A stretch of 9,155 nt of DNA from an uncultured Collinsella sp. (GTDB lineage Bacteria; Actinomycetota; Coriobacteriia; Coriobacteriales; Coriobacteriaceae): positions 1 through 9,155 of the forward strand of contig USHR01000062.1 of assembly GCA_900554495.1 (NCBI GenBank), read 5' to 3'. The notes beneath the pieces are model-generated. The model was not told the origin of the DNA and did not search any database. It was given only the letters and a program-made list of their open reading frames with translations. Shown piece by piece: positions 1-6,466 of this stretch (the first letter of the stretch is position 1; every line of letters starts with the position of its first letter). The position numbers and the translations under genes were made by a program.

Positions 1-2251
1 CGCTTGCATCCGGCTCGCCAAGCTCCATAACATCGCAGGTCAGCACGGCGCCGTTGAGTGCCTTGGGCGCCAGCAGCTCGCAGAACTCAACGCCGTCGGC
101 AAGAGCAAGATCAAGCTCTTCCTCGTCGGCGGGCATCTGCTTCTTGGTGCGGCGATACACCAGGCGCACGTTCTTCACACCAGCCAGGCGCTTGGCCACG
201 CGGGCAGCATCCATGGCGGTGTTGCCGGCGCCGATGACCACGACGTCCTCGCCCAGCTCGAGCTTCTCGCCCTTCTTGGCGGTCTCGAGGAACTCCAGCA
301 CGTCGAGCTCGGCACCCTCGCCCAAGCCCGCAGAGCCGGGCATCCAGGCACCGGTGGCCACGACCACGTCGGTAAAGCCCTGGGCCTTGAGCTCTTCAAT
401 GGAATCCACGCGAGCGTTGAGCTGCACCTTGGCGCCAAAGGCCAGGCAGAGCTCGGCATCGTGGGAGATATCGTCGCTCGCAATACGGAACTCGGGGATC
501 ACGTGGCGGACCACGCCGCCGAGCGAATCGCGGGCCTCAAAGATAGTGACGGGCACGCCGGCACGCGTCAGGAAGAACGCCGTCGCCAGACCGGCCGGGC
601 CGCCACCGATAACGGCAACGTTGTGCTCGCCGTCGTTGGCAATGGCCTGGGCGCGCAGCTTGGGCAGCACGGCGGTCATGGCCTCGCGGGCAGCCTTGAG
701 CTTGCTGGCGCGAATCTGGGCACCCTCGGGCTCGTAGAACGCACGCTCGCAAGCGCGGCCGCAGGGATGCGGGCAGATGGTGCCGGTGATAAACGGCAGG
801 GCGTTGCGCTCGATGATGATGTTGAGCGCGTCCTCGAAGCGGCCCTCGTCAACAGCCGCCAGATAGGCGGGAATATCCTGCTGGATGGGACAGCTCGTGC
901 GGCACGGCGTGGTAAAGCAGTCGGAAAGCGGGCTCTTGCCGGCGACCTTGCGGTCGGGCAGCGGGCGCAGCGGCTTCTTGTAGAGCGGGTTGGTGAGCGA
1001 GTCGGTCTGAATCGCGGTCACGGCCTCGAGCGAGACGCCCGCAAACGGCTTGCCATCCAGGTCGGTAAACTCGCCGGCCATCTGGCTAAAGCGCTCGTAG
1101 CCACCGGGCTTGAGCACGTCGGTCGCCAGGGTGACGGGCCAAATGCCGGCATCATACAGGGCGCGGATGTTGTAGACCGTGGCACCACCGGAGTAGCTGA
1201 TGCGCAGCTTACCGTCAAACTGCTCGGTAATGCGGCGGGCGGCCTCGATGGTCAGCGAGAACAGCGAACGGCCGGACATGTACATCTCGGTAGAGGGCAG
1301 CTCGTTTCTCGTCACGTCGACGGGGAAGGTGTTGGTCAGCTTGACGCCAAACTCCAGGCCGCGCTCGGCGCACAGGGCAATCAGGCGCTCGAACATAGGC
1401 ACGGCATCGGCCCACTGCAGGTCCTCACGGAAGTGCGTGTCATCGAAAACGATGTAGTCAAAGCCCAGCTCGTTCAGACGCTGGCGGGCAAACTCATAGC
1501 CCAGCAGCGTGGGGTTGCACTTGATGTAGGTGTTGAGACCCTTCTCGGTAATCAGATAGGTCGCGATGCGCTCGATCTCCGCCGGCGGGCAGCCATGCAG
1601 CGTGGACTCGGTAATGGAGTTGGAGACGCGCGCCGGGATGGACTCGACAAACGCGGCATCGACATGCTCAAACTTGTCCAGGTTAGCGAGCGCCCACGTG
1701 CGGCACTCGTTCCAAACCTCGGAGCCGCTGGCGTCCTTCATGCCCTCAATGTACGCATCGACCTTGGGGCTCTTGATGCCCTCGAGGTCATAACCCACGG
1801 ACATGTTGAAGACAAAACCATCCGGGCTGCCCAGGCCGTACTCGCGAGCGATCAGGTGGCAGGCAAACCATGCCTTCACGTACTCGGCAAAGGCCTGCGG
1901 AACCTCGAGCTCGGTCGACCACTCGCAGTTGTAGCACTCGTCCTGCGCCACGATGCAGGGCTTGTTCACACACTTGGAGAGCTCCTCGCCGTCCATAACC
2001 TGAACGGTCTTGAGCTCAAAGAAGCGGGAACCGGCCACGTAGGATGCCACGATGTTCTGGGCCAGCTGCGTATTGGGACCGGCGGCCGGGCCAAACGGAG
2101 TCTCGATGCGCTCGTCAAAAATGGGAAGCGCGCCCTCCTGGTTGGTCGTGACCATCTTGCGCACGCCAAAGACGGCGCCCTGAGTCTTGTGCTCCTCGAT
2201 GATCCAGTTCATCAGCTGCGAAAACGGGATCGGCCTCATGATGTCGCTCAT
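1..2251 (-). CDS. ygfK: YgfK-type FAD/NAD(P)/iron-sulfur oxidoreductase ('putative selenate reductase subunit'), 3' end outside window
   Basis: The first 750 codons are present; E. coli YgfK has about 1,030 residues, so roughly 280 C-terminal residues, including the expected ferredoxin-like clusters, lie beyond the left edge. The start MSDIMRPIPF has an AGGAG site 7 bases upstream. Visible in order: a dihydroorotate/dihydropyrimidine dehydrogenase-like barrel (about 1-430) with HGCPP (Cys221) and SYSGG (Gly355-Gly356); a GltD-type double Fe-S region with C445-x4-C450-x3-C454 and C493-x3-C497-x3-C501; an FAD motif GGGPAG (549-554); and an NAD(P) motif GAGNTAMD (674-681). The match to E. coli YgfK as I recall it is close throughout. 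The selenate reductase name is historical. In gut bacteria ygfK belongs to a cluster linked to anaerobic urate/purine degradation, where a reductive step on the purine ring is the likely role; the exact substrate is inferred. It is the last visible gene of the permease-ssnA-ygfK operon and reads without frameshift. Confidence 0.93.
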   Translation of the reverse strand, partial: MSDIMRPIPFSQLMNWIIEEHKTQGAVFGVRKMVTTNQEGALPIFDERIETPFGPAAGPNTQLAQNIVASYVAGSRFFELKTVQVMDGEELSKCVNKPCIVAQDECYNCEWSTELEVPQAFAEYVKAWFACHLIAREYGLGSPDGFVFNMSVGYDLEGIKSPKVDAYIEGMKDASGSEVWNECRTWALANLDKFEHVDAAFVESIPARVSNSITESTLHGCPPAEIERIATYLITEKGLNTYIKCNPTLLGYEFARQRLNELGFDYIVFDDTHFREDLQWADAVPMFERLIALCAERGLEFGVKLTNTFPVDVTRNELPSTEMYMSGRSLFSLTIEAARRITEQFDGKLRISYSGGATVYNIRALYDAGIWPVTLATDVLKPGGYERFSQMAGEFTDLDGKPFAGVSLEAVTAIQTDSLTNPLYKKPLRPLPDRKVAGKSPLSDCFTTPCRTSCPIQQDIPAYLAAVDEGRFEDALNIIIERNALPFITGTICPHPCGRACERAFYEPEGAQIRASKLKAAREAMTAVLPKLRAQAIANDGEHNVAVIGGGPAGLATAFFLTRAGVPVTIFEARDSLGGVVRHVIPEFRIASDDISHDAELCLAFGAKVQLNARVDSIEELKAQGFTDVVVATGAWMPGSAGLGEGAELDVLEFLETAKKGEKLELGEDVVVIGAGNTAMDAARVAKRLAGVKNVRLVYRRTKKQMPADEEELDLALADGVEFCELLAPKALNGAVLTCDVMELGEPDAS

Positions 2252-2349
2252 AATGAGCTCCTCTCTGTAACGCCCGGCGAGACCGCGCGACGGGCGCAAA
2301 TACGGTGTAGCGCTAGCACAGCGCCGGCGACCCCGCGGAGGCCGCCTAT

Positions 2350-2385
2350 ACGCGCGTCGAACGCGGCGAAACATCCGACGCGCGT
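2350..2385 (-). other. 10-bp perfect inverted repeat in the ssnA-ygfK gap
   Basis: ACGCGCGTCG at 2350-2359 is exactly complementary to CGACGCGCGT at 2376-2385, with a 16-base loop. It begins 15 bases after the ssnA stop codon. No T-run follows in the direction of transcription, so it does not fit a standard intrinsic terminator. It could be an mRNA-stabilising or processing hairpin that sets the ssnA/ygfK expression ratio. The rest of the 148-base gap (2252-2399) holds only the ygfK ribosome binding site, a small GCGCT/AGCGC repeat at 2310-2324 and no convincing promoter. Confidence 0.6.
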
Positions 2386-2399
2386 GAATCTACTTGTAA

Positions 2400-3755
2400 T
2401 TAGTAGGTGCGTTCGTTGAGCGTGCTCCAGAGCTTCTTGGACTCAGCCATGGTCCACGCGTTGATCTTGTCCTCATCAATGCCAACGAACTCGCGATCCT
2501 TGTACAGGACGCGGCCGTTGATGATGGTGGTGCGGCAGTTTTTGCCCATCATGCCAAAGAGCATGTGGCCGTCGATGTTCTCCTCGCTCAGCGGCGTAAA
2601 GGGCTTGTAGTCCATGACGATGACGTCGGCGGCAGCGCCGGCCTCGAGCACACCGAGTTTGCGATCGAAGTACTTGCTGGCCATCTTGGCGTTGTTCTCG
2701 AACAGCATCGTCATTGCCTCGCACCAGCCCACGTTGGGCATAGCGGCGTTGTGACGCTGAATGATCAGGAAGACCTTGAGGCTCTCGAGCATATCGTGGG
2801 TGTAGGCATCGGTGCCCATGCACACGGGGATGCCGCGGCGGAAGAACTCGAGCACGGGGGCGCAGCCCACGGCGTTGCCCATATTGGATTCGGGGTTGTT
2901 GACGAGCCAGGTGCCGGACTCCTTGACGATATCCATCTCGGCAGGCGTCACGTGGATGCAGTGGCCCAGCATGGTGTCGGGACCCAGCAGGTTGTGCTGC
3001 AGCAGGCGCTCGACGGGGCTGATGCCGCCGCGGTTGAGGCGGGAATCCCACACGTCGTTCATGCCCTCGCACACATGGATGTGGAAGCCGGTCAGGCCGT
3101 TGTTGGCCTCGGCCATCTTATCCATGGTCTCGTCCGAAAGCGTAAAGGTGGCATGTCCGCCAAACATGGCGGCGATCATATGGTTGTCGTTATCGCGACG
3201 CTCCTTGGCGGCCCACTGGGCAAATTCGGCGTTCTCGGCAATGGCCTGGTCGCATTTTTCCTGGCCGCGGCGATCGGAGACCTCGTAGCACAGGCACGAA
3301 CGCATGCCCAGCTCCTGAGCTGCGTCCTTAATGGTAAAGAGGCTACCCGGGATCTCACAGAAGCTCGCATGGTGATCGAAGATCGTGGTGACGCCGTCGC
3401 GGATGGAGTCCAAGATCGTGGCATAGGCGCTGGCCTTGGTGCCGTCGAGCGTCAGGTTGTCGTCGATCTTCCACCACTGCTGCTCAAGATTCTCCAGGAA
3501 GTTGGTGGGGTTGCAGCCCTTGATGGCAAGGCCGCGGGCTAGACCCGAATAGATGTGGGTGTGGCAGTTGATGAGTCCGGGCATGATGAGGTTGCCCTGG
3601 GCGTCGACGTACTCGGCATCCGGGTACTTGGCCTTGAGCTCGCGCTCGGGGCCCACTTCGACGATCGTATCTCCGTCAATGGCGACCGCACCGTTGGGAA
3701 TGAACGGAGTCTGAGCGTTGCGGGTAAAGACGGAACCGTTAGCGACCAGAAGCAT
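2400..3755 (-). CDS. ssnA: SsnA-family aminohydrolase (metal-dependent amidohydrolase superfamily)
   Basis: This is a 451-residue cytoplasmic amidohydrolase, close to the roughly 440 of E. coli SsnA. Metal-site motifs in order are CHTH (His65, His67), FHIHVCEG (His225, His227), GHCIHV (His265, His268) and MGTDAY (Asp316), the usual pattern of the deaminase/chlorohydrolase branch (guanine deaminase, TRZ/ATZ). The flanking N- and C-terminal segments would form the small beta domain. SsnA is genetically linked to ygfK and to purine catabolism in gut anaerobes, so a reaction on a purine or a reduced purine ring (deamination or ring opening) is likely; the substrate cannot be read from sequence. 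The start at 3755 (MLLVANGS) is preferred over an in-frame ATG at 3773 because AAGGGAG lies 5 bases before it, whereas the upstream ATG has no such site and sits in a hairpin arm. It lies 195 bases downstream of the permease and 148 upstream of ygfK on the same strand. Confidence 0.92.
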   Translation of the reverse strand: MLLVANGSVFTRNAQTPFIPNGAVAIDGDTIVEVGPERELKAKYPDAEYVDAQGNLIMPGLINCHTHIYSGLARGLAIKGCNPTNFLENLEQQWWKIDDNLTLDGTKASAYATILDSIRDGVTTIFDHHASFCEIPGSLFTIKDAAQELGMRSCLCYEVSDRRGQEKCDQAIAENAEFAQWAAKERRDNDNHMIAAMFGGHATFTLSDETMDKMAEANNGLTGFHIHVCEGMNDVWDSRLNRGGISPVERLLQHNLLGPDTMLGHCIHVTPAEMDIVKESGTWLVNNPESNMGNAVGCAPVLEFFRRGIPVCMGTDAYTHDMLESLKVFLIIQRHNAAMPNVGWCEAMTMLFENNAKMASKYFDRKLGVLEAGAAADVIVMDYKPFTPLSEENIDGHMLFGMMGKNCRTTIINGRVLYKDREFVGIDEDKINAWTMAESKKLWSTLNERTY

Positions 3756-3760
3756 GGATG

Positions 3761-3767
3761 CTCCCTT
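3761..3767 (-). promoter_or_regulatory. ssnA ribosome binding site, which fixes the start at 3755
   Basis: The coding-strand sequence AAGGGAG ends 5 bases before the ATG at 3755. The longer reading (ATG at 3773) has no purine-rich site upstream. The Shine-Dalgarno site could pair with the CCCTTTG arm of an upstream hairpin (3861-3867). Confidence 0.8.
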
Positions 3768-3772
3768 CGACA

Positions 3773-3934
3773 TCAGAGGCGGGGTTTGACACCTCTGACA
3801 TGGCGGAGTGCGAAGCGCCGGCCTACACCGGAAACGGGCCCTCTCCCGTCAACGCTTCACCAAAGGGACAAACCCTTTGAAGTGCGGCTTGGCGCCACAT
3901 GACGTCGGCGGACGAGGCGATGCGTCCGCCGACG
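3773..3934 (-). promoter_or_regulatory. Structured leader/intercistronic RNA upstream of ssnA (candidate cis-regulatory RNA)
   Basis: The permease-ssnA gap holds several inverted repeats in a row. In transcript order these are: a 12-bp perfect stem with an 8-base loop (3923-3934 with 3903-3914); a 7-bp perfect stem CAAAGGG/CCCTTTG with a 5-base loop (3873-3879 with 3861-3867); a possible three-way junction closed by GTG..AAGCG with CGCTT..CAC (3853-3860 with 3808-3817, 2-base bulge), enclosing ACGGG/CCCGT (3845-3849 with 3834-3838) and CCGG/CCGG (3828-3831 with 3818-3821); and a 7-bp stem TCAGAGG/CCTCTGA (3792-3798 with 3773-3779) ending 5 bases before the Shine-Dalgarno. No stem has a T-run after it. 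I do not recognise it as a known riboswitch class; junction residues and 7-base loops of the purine riboswitch are absent. The stems are seen directly; the folded structure and any regulatory role are inferred. Confidence 0.45.
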
Positions 3935-3950
3935 AATAGCACCGAATTGG

Positions 3951-5345
3951 TTACTTCTTGCTCTCGGGCAAGACCAGATCCACGGCAGCGTCCTTGGCAG
4001 CATCGATGTGCTGGGCCACGACCGGCGTCTGCGGAAGGATCAGGTTAAGGACAATGGCCATGATGGCGGTGGGGGTTACGGCATTGGAGCCGATGACGGT
4101 GGAAACCCAGGTGGGCATACCCTCGCCGGCAAGGCAACCGCTGGCCATCCAGATACCCAGGCCAAAGACGACGGAGGTACCGACGATGGTGGTAGTGCGC
4201 TGCGTGAGGCCCTCGCGGGTGAACATGCGCACGCCGTTCATGGTGATGGTGCCAAAGACGCCGACGGTCGCGCCGCCGATGACGGGCTGCGGGATAGCGG
4301 AAAGGACGGCAGAGAGCTGCGGGAACAGACCGGCGATGGCAAAGACGGCCGCGATGATCACAAAGACCCACTTGTTGACGACCTTGTTGGAGCAGATGAT
4401 GCCCACGTTCTGGCCAAGGGCGCTGGTGGGAAGACCGCCCAGCAGGCCGCCGACCATAGAGGTGAGGCCCTGGGACACGATAGCGCCGGAAAGCTCGCGC
4501 TCGGTGGGCATACGGTCGATGGAGCCCAGGCAGGCAGCGGAGACGTCGCCGATAACCTGGATGGCGACCATGGGGAACACGACGGCGAGGGTAATGCAGA
4601 CCTCGGGATCAAACTCGAGTGCGTAGGGCATGAGCTTGGGAAGGGCGAAGACCTGAGCGGTGGCGACGCTGGAGAAGTCGATCATGCCAAAGGGGATGGA
4701 GACAATCATGCCAACGATCATGCCAAAGAACACGGATCCCAGCTTGAGCGTGCCCTTGCCAAAGTTGGCGAGCGCAAAGACCACGGCGAAGGTGATAAGA
4801 GCGACGCACCAGGCCTGCGGGGTGCCCCACAGCGGCGTACCCATACCGCCGGCCATATACTTGACGGCCGTGGGATACAGCGAAACGCCGATGGAGAAGA
4901 TGACCGTACCGGTCACGACGGGCGGGAACAGCCACTTAATCTTGCTGTAGGCCAGACCAAAGAGGACCGCGACGGCACCGCCGACAATCTCGCCGCCCAG
5001 CAGCGCACCAAAGCTAAAGCCCGAGGCACCCATGGCCTGCAGGGCCGGCAGGAACGCGAACGAAACGCCCATGACGATGGGCAGGCCGCCGCCGATGCGA
5101 CGGAAGGGAGCGAAGGCTTGAAGGGCCGTGTCGATTGCCGAAAGAATGAGCGCAACCTGAATGATGTCGGTGCTCTGCTGGCTATTAAAGCCGTAGACGC
5201 CGGCCATGATGACCGCCGGGGTAATGATGCCGGCAAACGATGCCAGCACATGCTGAAGGGCACACGGAATCATTTCCGTAACGGGCGGCATGCCTTCGCG
5301 AGTGAACAGGGCTTCAGTGCCGTTCGTAACCGTCTCCTGGGCCAT
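3951..5345 (-). CDS. NCS2-family nucleobase (xanthine/uracil/urate-type) permease
   Basis: This 464-residue integral membrane protein has many hydrophobic segments, fitting the 14-helix nucleobase:cation symporter-2 fold. Family landmarks are ALQHVLASFAG near the N-terminus (His32), an IGD motif in the middle (265-267, after Gln263) and QNVG at 312-315. It most likely imports a purine by proton symport, supplying SsnA and YgfK. Two signature positions differ from the well-studied XanQ/UapA type: the glutamate preceding the xxGD motif is Gln263, and the threonine of QNxGxxxxT is Asn320. Substrate therefore cannot be assigned confidently among xanthine, urate and others. The start MAQETV at 5345 is chosen because an in-frame ATG at 5432 overlaps the predicted -10 box and lacks a ribosome binding site; the site at 5345 is itself modest (GGTGG about 5 bases upstream). 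It is the first gene of the operon. Confidence 0.9.
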   Translation of the reverse strand: MAQETVTNGTEALFTREGMPPVTEMIPCALQHVLASFAGIITPAVIMAGVYGFNSQQSTDIIQVALILSAIDTALQAFAPFRRIGGGLPIVMGVSFAFLPALQAMGASGFSFGALLGGEIVGGAVAVLFGLAYSKIKWLFPPVVTGTVIFSIGVSLYPTAVKYMAGGMGTPLWGTPQAWCVALITFAVVFALANFGKGTLKLGSVFFGMIVGMIVSIPFGMIDFSSVATAQVFALPKLMPYALEFDPEVCITLAVVFPMVAIQVIGDVSAACLGSIDRMPTERELSGAIVSQGLTSMVGGLLGGLPTSALGQNVGIICSNKVVNKWVFVIIAAVFAIAGLFPQLSAVLSAIPQPVIGGATVGVFGTITMNGVRMFTREGLTQRTTTIVGTSVVFGLGIWMASGCLAGEGMPTWVSTVIGSNAVTPTAIMAIVLNLILPQTPVVAQHIDAAKDAAVDLVLPESKK

Positions 5346-5432
5346 TTGACCACCAATCCTCGAAGTAGTTGTTTTCGCATCTAGCGCTCTATTGTGACGC
5401 AGTGCGGGGGTGAGGTTGTGCCTTCGTTGCAT

Positions 5433-5461
5433 ATCGTATTAAAGATTTTTCTCATTCTCAA
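5433..5461 (-). promoter_or_regulatory. Predicted sigma-70-type promoter of the permease-ssnA-ygfK operon
   Basis: On the minus strand, TTGAGA (5456-5461; 5 of 6 consensus bases) is followed after exactly 17 bases by TACGAT (5433-5438; 4 of 6). Transcription would start near 5425, giving a leader of about 80 bases. The box lies in AT-rich DNA that contrasts with the GC-rich genes. Confidence 0.55.
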
Positions 5462-5684
5462 TAATAATTTTTTGTTATCAGACTATTCTTGAGCTGAGAC
5501 AATGCATTTCCGCAGGTCAGGAAAGTGTCCTGTCAAAATAGCATCTAACTTTTCTTTTGGTCGACCGTTTACCGCCAAATTCCTACCGCTCGTCCGTATT
5601 ACGCAATGTACCTGCGAATATGTGAATCAATAGACACCGTGTTACCATGAGAAAAAATTGTTATGAACATTTCCGATTTCACCC

Positions 5685-5691
5685 AAAGGAG
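5685..5691 (+). promoter_or_regulatory. Ribosome binding site setting the GTG start of the regulator
   Basis: AAAGGAG lies 6 bases before GTG at 5698. An in-frame ATG at 5647 has no such site, and the residues it would add do not fit the start of the YheO family. Confidence 0.8.
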
Positions 5692-5697
5692 TTGCCC

Positions 5698-6354
5698 GTG
5701 AACGAGACCGTACGTCGCTTTTTGCCGATGGTCGATTTTCTGGAGCAGGTACTCGGCAAAAACAGCGAAATCGTGCTGCACGATTTCTCGGATCCCGACC
5801 ACGCCATCGTTGATATTCGCAACGGCATCGTGAGCGGCCGCAAGGTCGGCGGTCCCGCCACCGATCTGGCACTCAAGATCATGCACGACGCCAAGTATCG
5901 CGACCTGCCGTTTATTACGGGCTACGAGGGGCGCGGTGCCGGCGGCAAGACGTTGGAGTCAGCGACGTACTTTATCCGCGAGGATAACGAGATCGTCGGC
6001 ATGCTCTGCGTCAACACCGATCTTTCCACGGTACGCTCCATCAACGCCATGGCTCAGCAGCTCATGGCCTGCTTCGACGCTGTGCCAAGGCAGGCGGAGC
6101 CCGCGTCTATCGAGGTCGAAAGTCTTTCGGAGTCTACACAGGAGCTCATCGACCGCAGCATTGCCGAGTTGCTGAGCGCGCGCGGGCTGGATGTGGCGTC
6201 GCTTGGTCAGAGCGACCGCGTGGACGTCATTCGCTACCTCAACGGCAACGGGGTGTTCATGCTCAAGGGCGCCGTGTCCTGCGCCGCCACCGCGCTGGGC
6301 ATCTCGGAGCCCAGCGTCTACCGCTACCTGCAAAAAGTCCGCAAGGAAGGCTAA
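5698..6354 (+). CDS. YheO/DauR-family transcriptional regulator (PAS-like sensor plus helix-turn-helix)
   Basis: This 218-residue cytoplasmic DNA-binding protein has a YheO-type PAS-like domain at about 4-115, marked by SEIVLHDFSD (23-32), GRKVGGPATDL (47-57) and the motif FIREDNEIVGMLCVN (92-106). A C-terminal YheO-type helix-turn-helix covers about 150-213, with GAVSCAATALGIS at 191-203 followed by SVYRYLQK. The family includes DauR, which controls D-arginine catabolism in Pseudomonas, and usually senses a small molecule. It is transcribed away from the permease operon across a shared 352-base region, the classic layout for a local regulator, so control of purine uptake and breakdown and of itself is the natural inference. 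The ligand is unknown; a purine or a pathway intermediate is plausible. It starts with GTG and ends before a strong terminator. Confidence 0.88.
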   Translation: MNETVRRFLPMVDFLEQVLGKNSEIVLHDFSDPDHAIVDIRNGIVSGRKVGGPATDLALKIMHDAKYRDLPFITGYEGRGAGGKTLESATYFIREDNEIVGMLCVNTDLSTVRSINAMAQQLMACFDAVPRQAEPASIEVESLSESTQELIDRSIAELLSARGLDVASLGQSDRVDVIRYLNGNGVFMLKGAVSCAATALGISEPSVYRYLQKVRKEG

Positions 6355-6398
6355 CGGGCAAAATGGAGCGCGGCTCCACAAGCGATCCGTCACTTGAT

Positions 6399-6436
6399 AA
6401 AAGACCCTGCAGCTCGCACGCGCTGCAGGGTCTTTT
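6399..6436. terminator. Bidirectional intrinsic terminator between the regulator and ridA
   Basis: A 15-bp perfect inverted repeat (6399-6413 with 6422-6436) has an 8-base loop. The GC-rich core GACCCTGCAGC is flanked by A4 on the left and T5 on the right, so a U-tract exists in both directions. It serves the regulator (stop at 6354) and the convergent ridA (stop at 6467). A smaller TGGAGC/GCTCCA hairpin (6364-6378) lies just before it. Confidence 0.92.
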
Positions 6437-6466
6437 TGCATGTCATGTTTAGTTGTGGCCAACGCC

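Larger units (their letters stand above)
5346..5697. promoter_or_regulatory. Divergent AT-rich control region between permease operon and regulator
   Basis: This 352-base gene-free stretch is far richer in A and T than its surroundings. It contains the operon promoter (5433-5461), a T/A-rich tract (about 5441-5475), short dyads that could be operator half-sites (CAGGA-N5-TCCTG at 5518-5532; palindromes AATGCATT at 5501-5508 and GGTCGACC at 5559-5566), and the regulator's ribosome binding site. A TGTCAA at 5531-5536 (TTGACA on the minus strand) has no good -10 partner. I found no convincing promoter for the plus-strand regulator. No tRNA or small coding gene is visible. Confidence 0.5.

Noticed and set aside
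461..2419. 652-codon plus-strand open frame opposite ygfK
   Set aside because: It is antisense to a clear YgfK reading frame, has low-complexity Gly/Ala/Leu/Arg-rich content with no recognisable domain, and arises from high-GC codon bias on the other strand.
2565..3542. 325-codon plus-strand open frame opposite ssnA
   Set aside because: The His/Gly/Val-rich translation has no domain. It mirrors ssnA, whose metal-binding motifs are unmistakable on the minus strand.
3773..3934. Canonical purine (guanine/adenine/xanthine) riboswitch upstream of ssnA
   Set aside because: Although a three-way junction is possible, the arms are too short, the loops are 6 bases with no obvious kissing complement, and the conserved junction bases are not seen.
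4008..5384. 458-codon plus-strand open frame opposite the permease
   Set aside because: The composition is extremely Asp/Gly/His-rich, which is what the reverse complement of a hydrophobic membrane protein gives in GC-rich DNA.
5346..5432. N-terminal extension of the permease from ATG at 5432
   Set aside because: The ATG overlaps the predicted -10 box, lacks a Shine-Dalgarno site, and the added Arg/His-rich residues are unlike the family N-terminus.
5499..5536. Second permease promoter using TTGACA (minus strand, 5531-5536)
   Set aside because: No acceptable -10 hexamer occurs 16-18 bases downstream; the sequence there is GC-rich.
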